Shown in pieces: positions 62,831 through 64,000 of a stretch of 64,000 nucleotides of DNA (its first letter is position 1; each line of letters starts with the position of its first letter). Source of the stretch: JACDAN01 sp963842235 (GTDB lineage: Bacteria > Actinomycetota > Thermoleophilia > Gaiellales > Gaiellaceae); assembly GCA_963842235.1 (NCBI GenBank), contig CAWJFT010000001.1:992001-1056000 (forward strand), in the 5' to 3' direction. The notes beneath the pieces are model-generated. The model worked only from the letters and a program-made list of their open reading frames with translations. It was not told where the DNA came from and made no database searches. The position numbers were made by a program, and so were the translations under genes.

Positions 62831-63481
62831 GGACGGGCCCTTCCACGCAGAGACGCTGGTAGCGGCCGTCCACCTCGACGGCGCACCCGTAACAGGCGCC
62901 GTACCCGCAAGCCATGGGTGCCTCCCAGGCCAGCTGGGCGCCCGGCGCGAGCGCTCCGACCGCCTCCAGCATCGGTTCGGGCCCGCACGCGAGGACGTCG
63001 TAGCCGTCTGGGAGCACGTCCGTAACGAGCGTCGGCTCGACGACGACCTCCGCGTTCGGGACGAGGGCCGCCGCTTCTGCATGGCGATCTGAACGGAATC
63101 CCAGCAAGCGCCGGCGGCCTCCTCAGCTCTTCGGAGAGATACGGGAGCGGCGCGATCCCGATCCCGCCGCCGACGAGGAGCGGGCCTTGCGACATCGAGG
63201 CGGAAGCCGTTCCCGAGCGGCCCGAGAATCGCGAGCTCCTCGCCTCGTTCGAGCCGGGAGAGGGCGCGGGTCCCCGGCCCGACGGGCTCGAAGAGGAAGC
63301 CGAGCTCCCGGCGAGGCGCGAGACAGAGGCTCATCGGCCGCGGGAGGATGCGTCCGGGCGCCTCGAGCATGAAGAACTGCCCGGGGATCCCGGGATCGAC
63401 CCCGCCCCGATCGATCCGCATGAGCGTGTACGGGCCGATTGGCTCGCTGCCGACGACCCTACGCCGTGCGCGCCTGAGCAT
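62820..63481 (-). pseudogene. pyrK: Dihydroorotate dehydrogenase electron-transfer subunit, two frameshifts
   Basis: FAD/2Fe-2S subunit passing electrons from PyrD to NAD. Segment one (from ATG 63481): IGPYTLMRIDRG, PGQFFMLEAPGRILPRPMSLC and ILGPLGNGF. Segment two after a change near 63190: SQGPLLVGGGIGIAPLPYLSEEL. Segment three after a change near 63110-63122: LGFRSDRHAEAAAL, CGPEPMLEAV and the cluster cysteines in MACGYGACYGCAVEVDGRYQRLC. It ends abruptly at GPVLAA, about where pyrD begins. It overlaps carB by 23 bases. Confidence 0.83.
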
Positions 63482-64000
63482 CGATTCGCTCCTGGAGGGA
63501 CATGGGGTCTTCGCCGCGGGCATCCGCGATCGCCAGGACCGCCGCGGCGGCCCCGCTCAGCGTCGTGACGCAGGGGATCCGCGCGGTCAGCGCCGCCTCC
63601 CGAATTCTGTAGCCGTCCGTCCGCGCGCCCGAGCCCTGCGGCGTGTTGATGACCAGGTCGCACCGCTGTCGCCGCAGGAGATCGACGACCGTCGCCCCCT
63701 CCCCGCCCTCGGTCACCTTGCGGACGTGGTCGACCGCCAGTCCCGCAGCTGCGAGCGTCCGAGCCGTCCCGCTCGTCGCAGCGAGCCGGAAGCCGAGCCC
63801 CGCGAGGGCGGCGGCCACCGTCACGACTGCGTCCTTGTCGGCGTCGCGGACGGAGAGGAACGCCGTGCCGCCCTCGGGAAGCGGGCGTCCGGCCGCACGT
63901 TCGGCCTTGGCGAGGGCGGTCGGGTAGTCCGAGGCGCTGGCCATCACCTCGCCGGTCGAGCGCATCTCGGGCCCGAGGACGGGATCGGAGCCGGGGAAGC
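63459..64000 (-). CDS. carB: Carbamoyl-phosphate synthase large subunit, C-terminal part (runs off the window)
   Basis: Reading leftward from the window edge, LGPEMRSTGEVMASASDYPTALAKAE is the end of the second ATP-grasp half, followed by the MGS-like allosteric domain (GGTAFLSVRDADKDAV, TSGTARTLAAAGLAVDHVRKVTEG, DLVINTPQGSGARTDGYRIREAA). The stop is at 63459. The larger part of the gene lies beyond 64000. First visible gene of the carB-pyrK-pyrD run. Confidence 0.95.
   Translation of the reverse strand, partial: FPGSDPVLGPEMRSTGEVMASASDYPTALAKAERAAGRPLPEGGTAFLSVRDADKDAVVTVAAALAGLGFRLAATSGTARTLAAAGLAVDHVRKVTEGGEGATVVDLLRRQRCDLVINTPQGSGARTDGYRIREAALTARIPCVTTLSGAAAAVLAIADARGEDPMSLQERIDAQARTA

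Overview
This 64 kb window is high-GC, almost fully coding chromosome from an actinobacterium. The gene content suggests class Thermoleophilia (Gaiellales/Solirubrobacterales type). Supporting features are RNase J together with RNase Y, the actinobacterial integration host factor MihF, the MurT/GatD pair, DapL-type diaminopimelate synthesis, a TgpA/DUF58/MoxR block and TANNNT promoters with apparently leaderless genes. The class assignment is an inference from content. No rRNA, tRNA, CRISPR array, prophage or insertion sequence was found. Most genes lie on the minus strand.

Layout: 0-0.5 kb, 5' part of a primary-type sigma factor. 0.7-2.2 kb, a stand-alone class II glutamine amidotransferase and a protein of homing-endonuclease-associated repeats. 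2.2-4.4 kb, murT-gatD (lipid II amidation). 4.4-6.7 kb, a kinase-like/flippase membrane protein. 6.8-13.9 kb, miaB-phosphatase-miaA-dapF-dapL-hflX-dut-nudix, read on the minus strand from miaB. 14.0-16.7 kb, a secreted multidomain nuclease. 16.9-23.1 kb, rodZ-like, cinA, thpR, recA, recX, rny and a small membrane protein. 23.1-30.9 kb, a BMP-type nucleoside-like ABC transporter with one binding protein, one ATPase and two successive permease pairs. 31-37 kb, ftsK, nucleoside hydrolase, ribokinase and RNase J. 37.3-43.5 kb, dapA, macro domain, dapB, M16 peptidase, pnp and rpsO. 43.6-46 kb, gamma-glutamyltransferase, a zinc ribbon and a collagen-like exported protein. 46-53.4 kb, the rimP-nusA-ylxR-infB-DUF503-rbfA::nrnA-truB-ribF translation operon. 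53.5-60.8 kb, dtd, TPR, nucleotidyltransferase, TgpA, DUF58, MoxR, coaBC. 60.8-64 kb, rpoZ, gmk, mihF, pyrD, pyrK and the 3' end of carB.

Themes: dapA, dapB, dapL and dapF form an aminotransferase-type diaminopimelate route split over two loci, beside murT/gatD which amidate the same peptidoglycan stem. The BMP transporter lies one gene away from nucleoside hydrolase and ribokinase, suggesting uptake, cleavage and ribose phosphorylation. RNase J, RNase Y and PNPase make up the RNA-decay set.

The most interesting non-coding signals are: a pnp leader with two mutually exclusive helices, one hiding the ribosome-binding site; a structured rpsO leader whose promoter overlaps that of the divergent ggt; an intrinsic terminator just before rimP; a three-hairpin repeat present twice in opposite orientations; and a 226-bp imperfect palindrome between infB and DUF503. 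Several conserved genes (murT, the flippase, a permease, the collagen-like gene, pyrK, pyrD) are interrupted by apparent single-base frameshifts, which points to sequence errors rather than decay.
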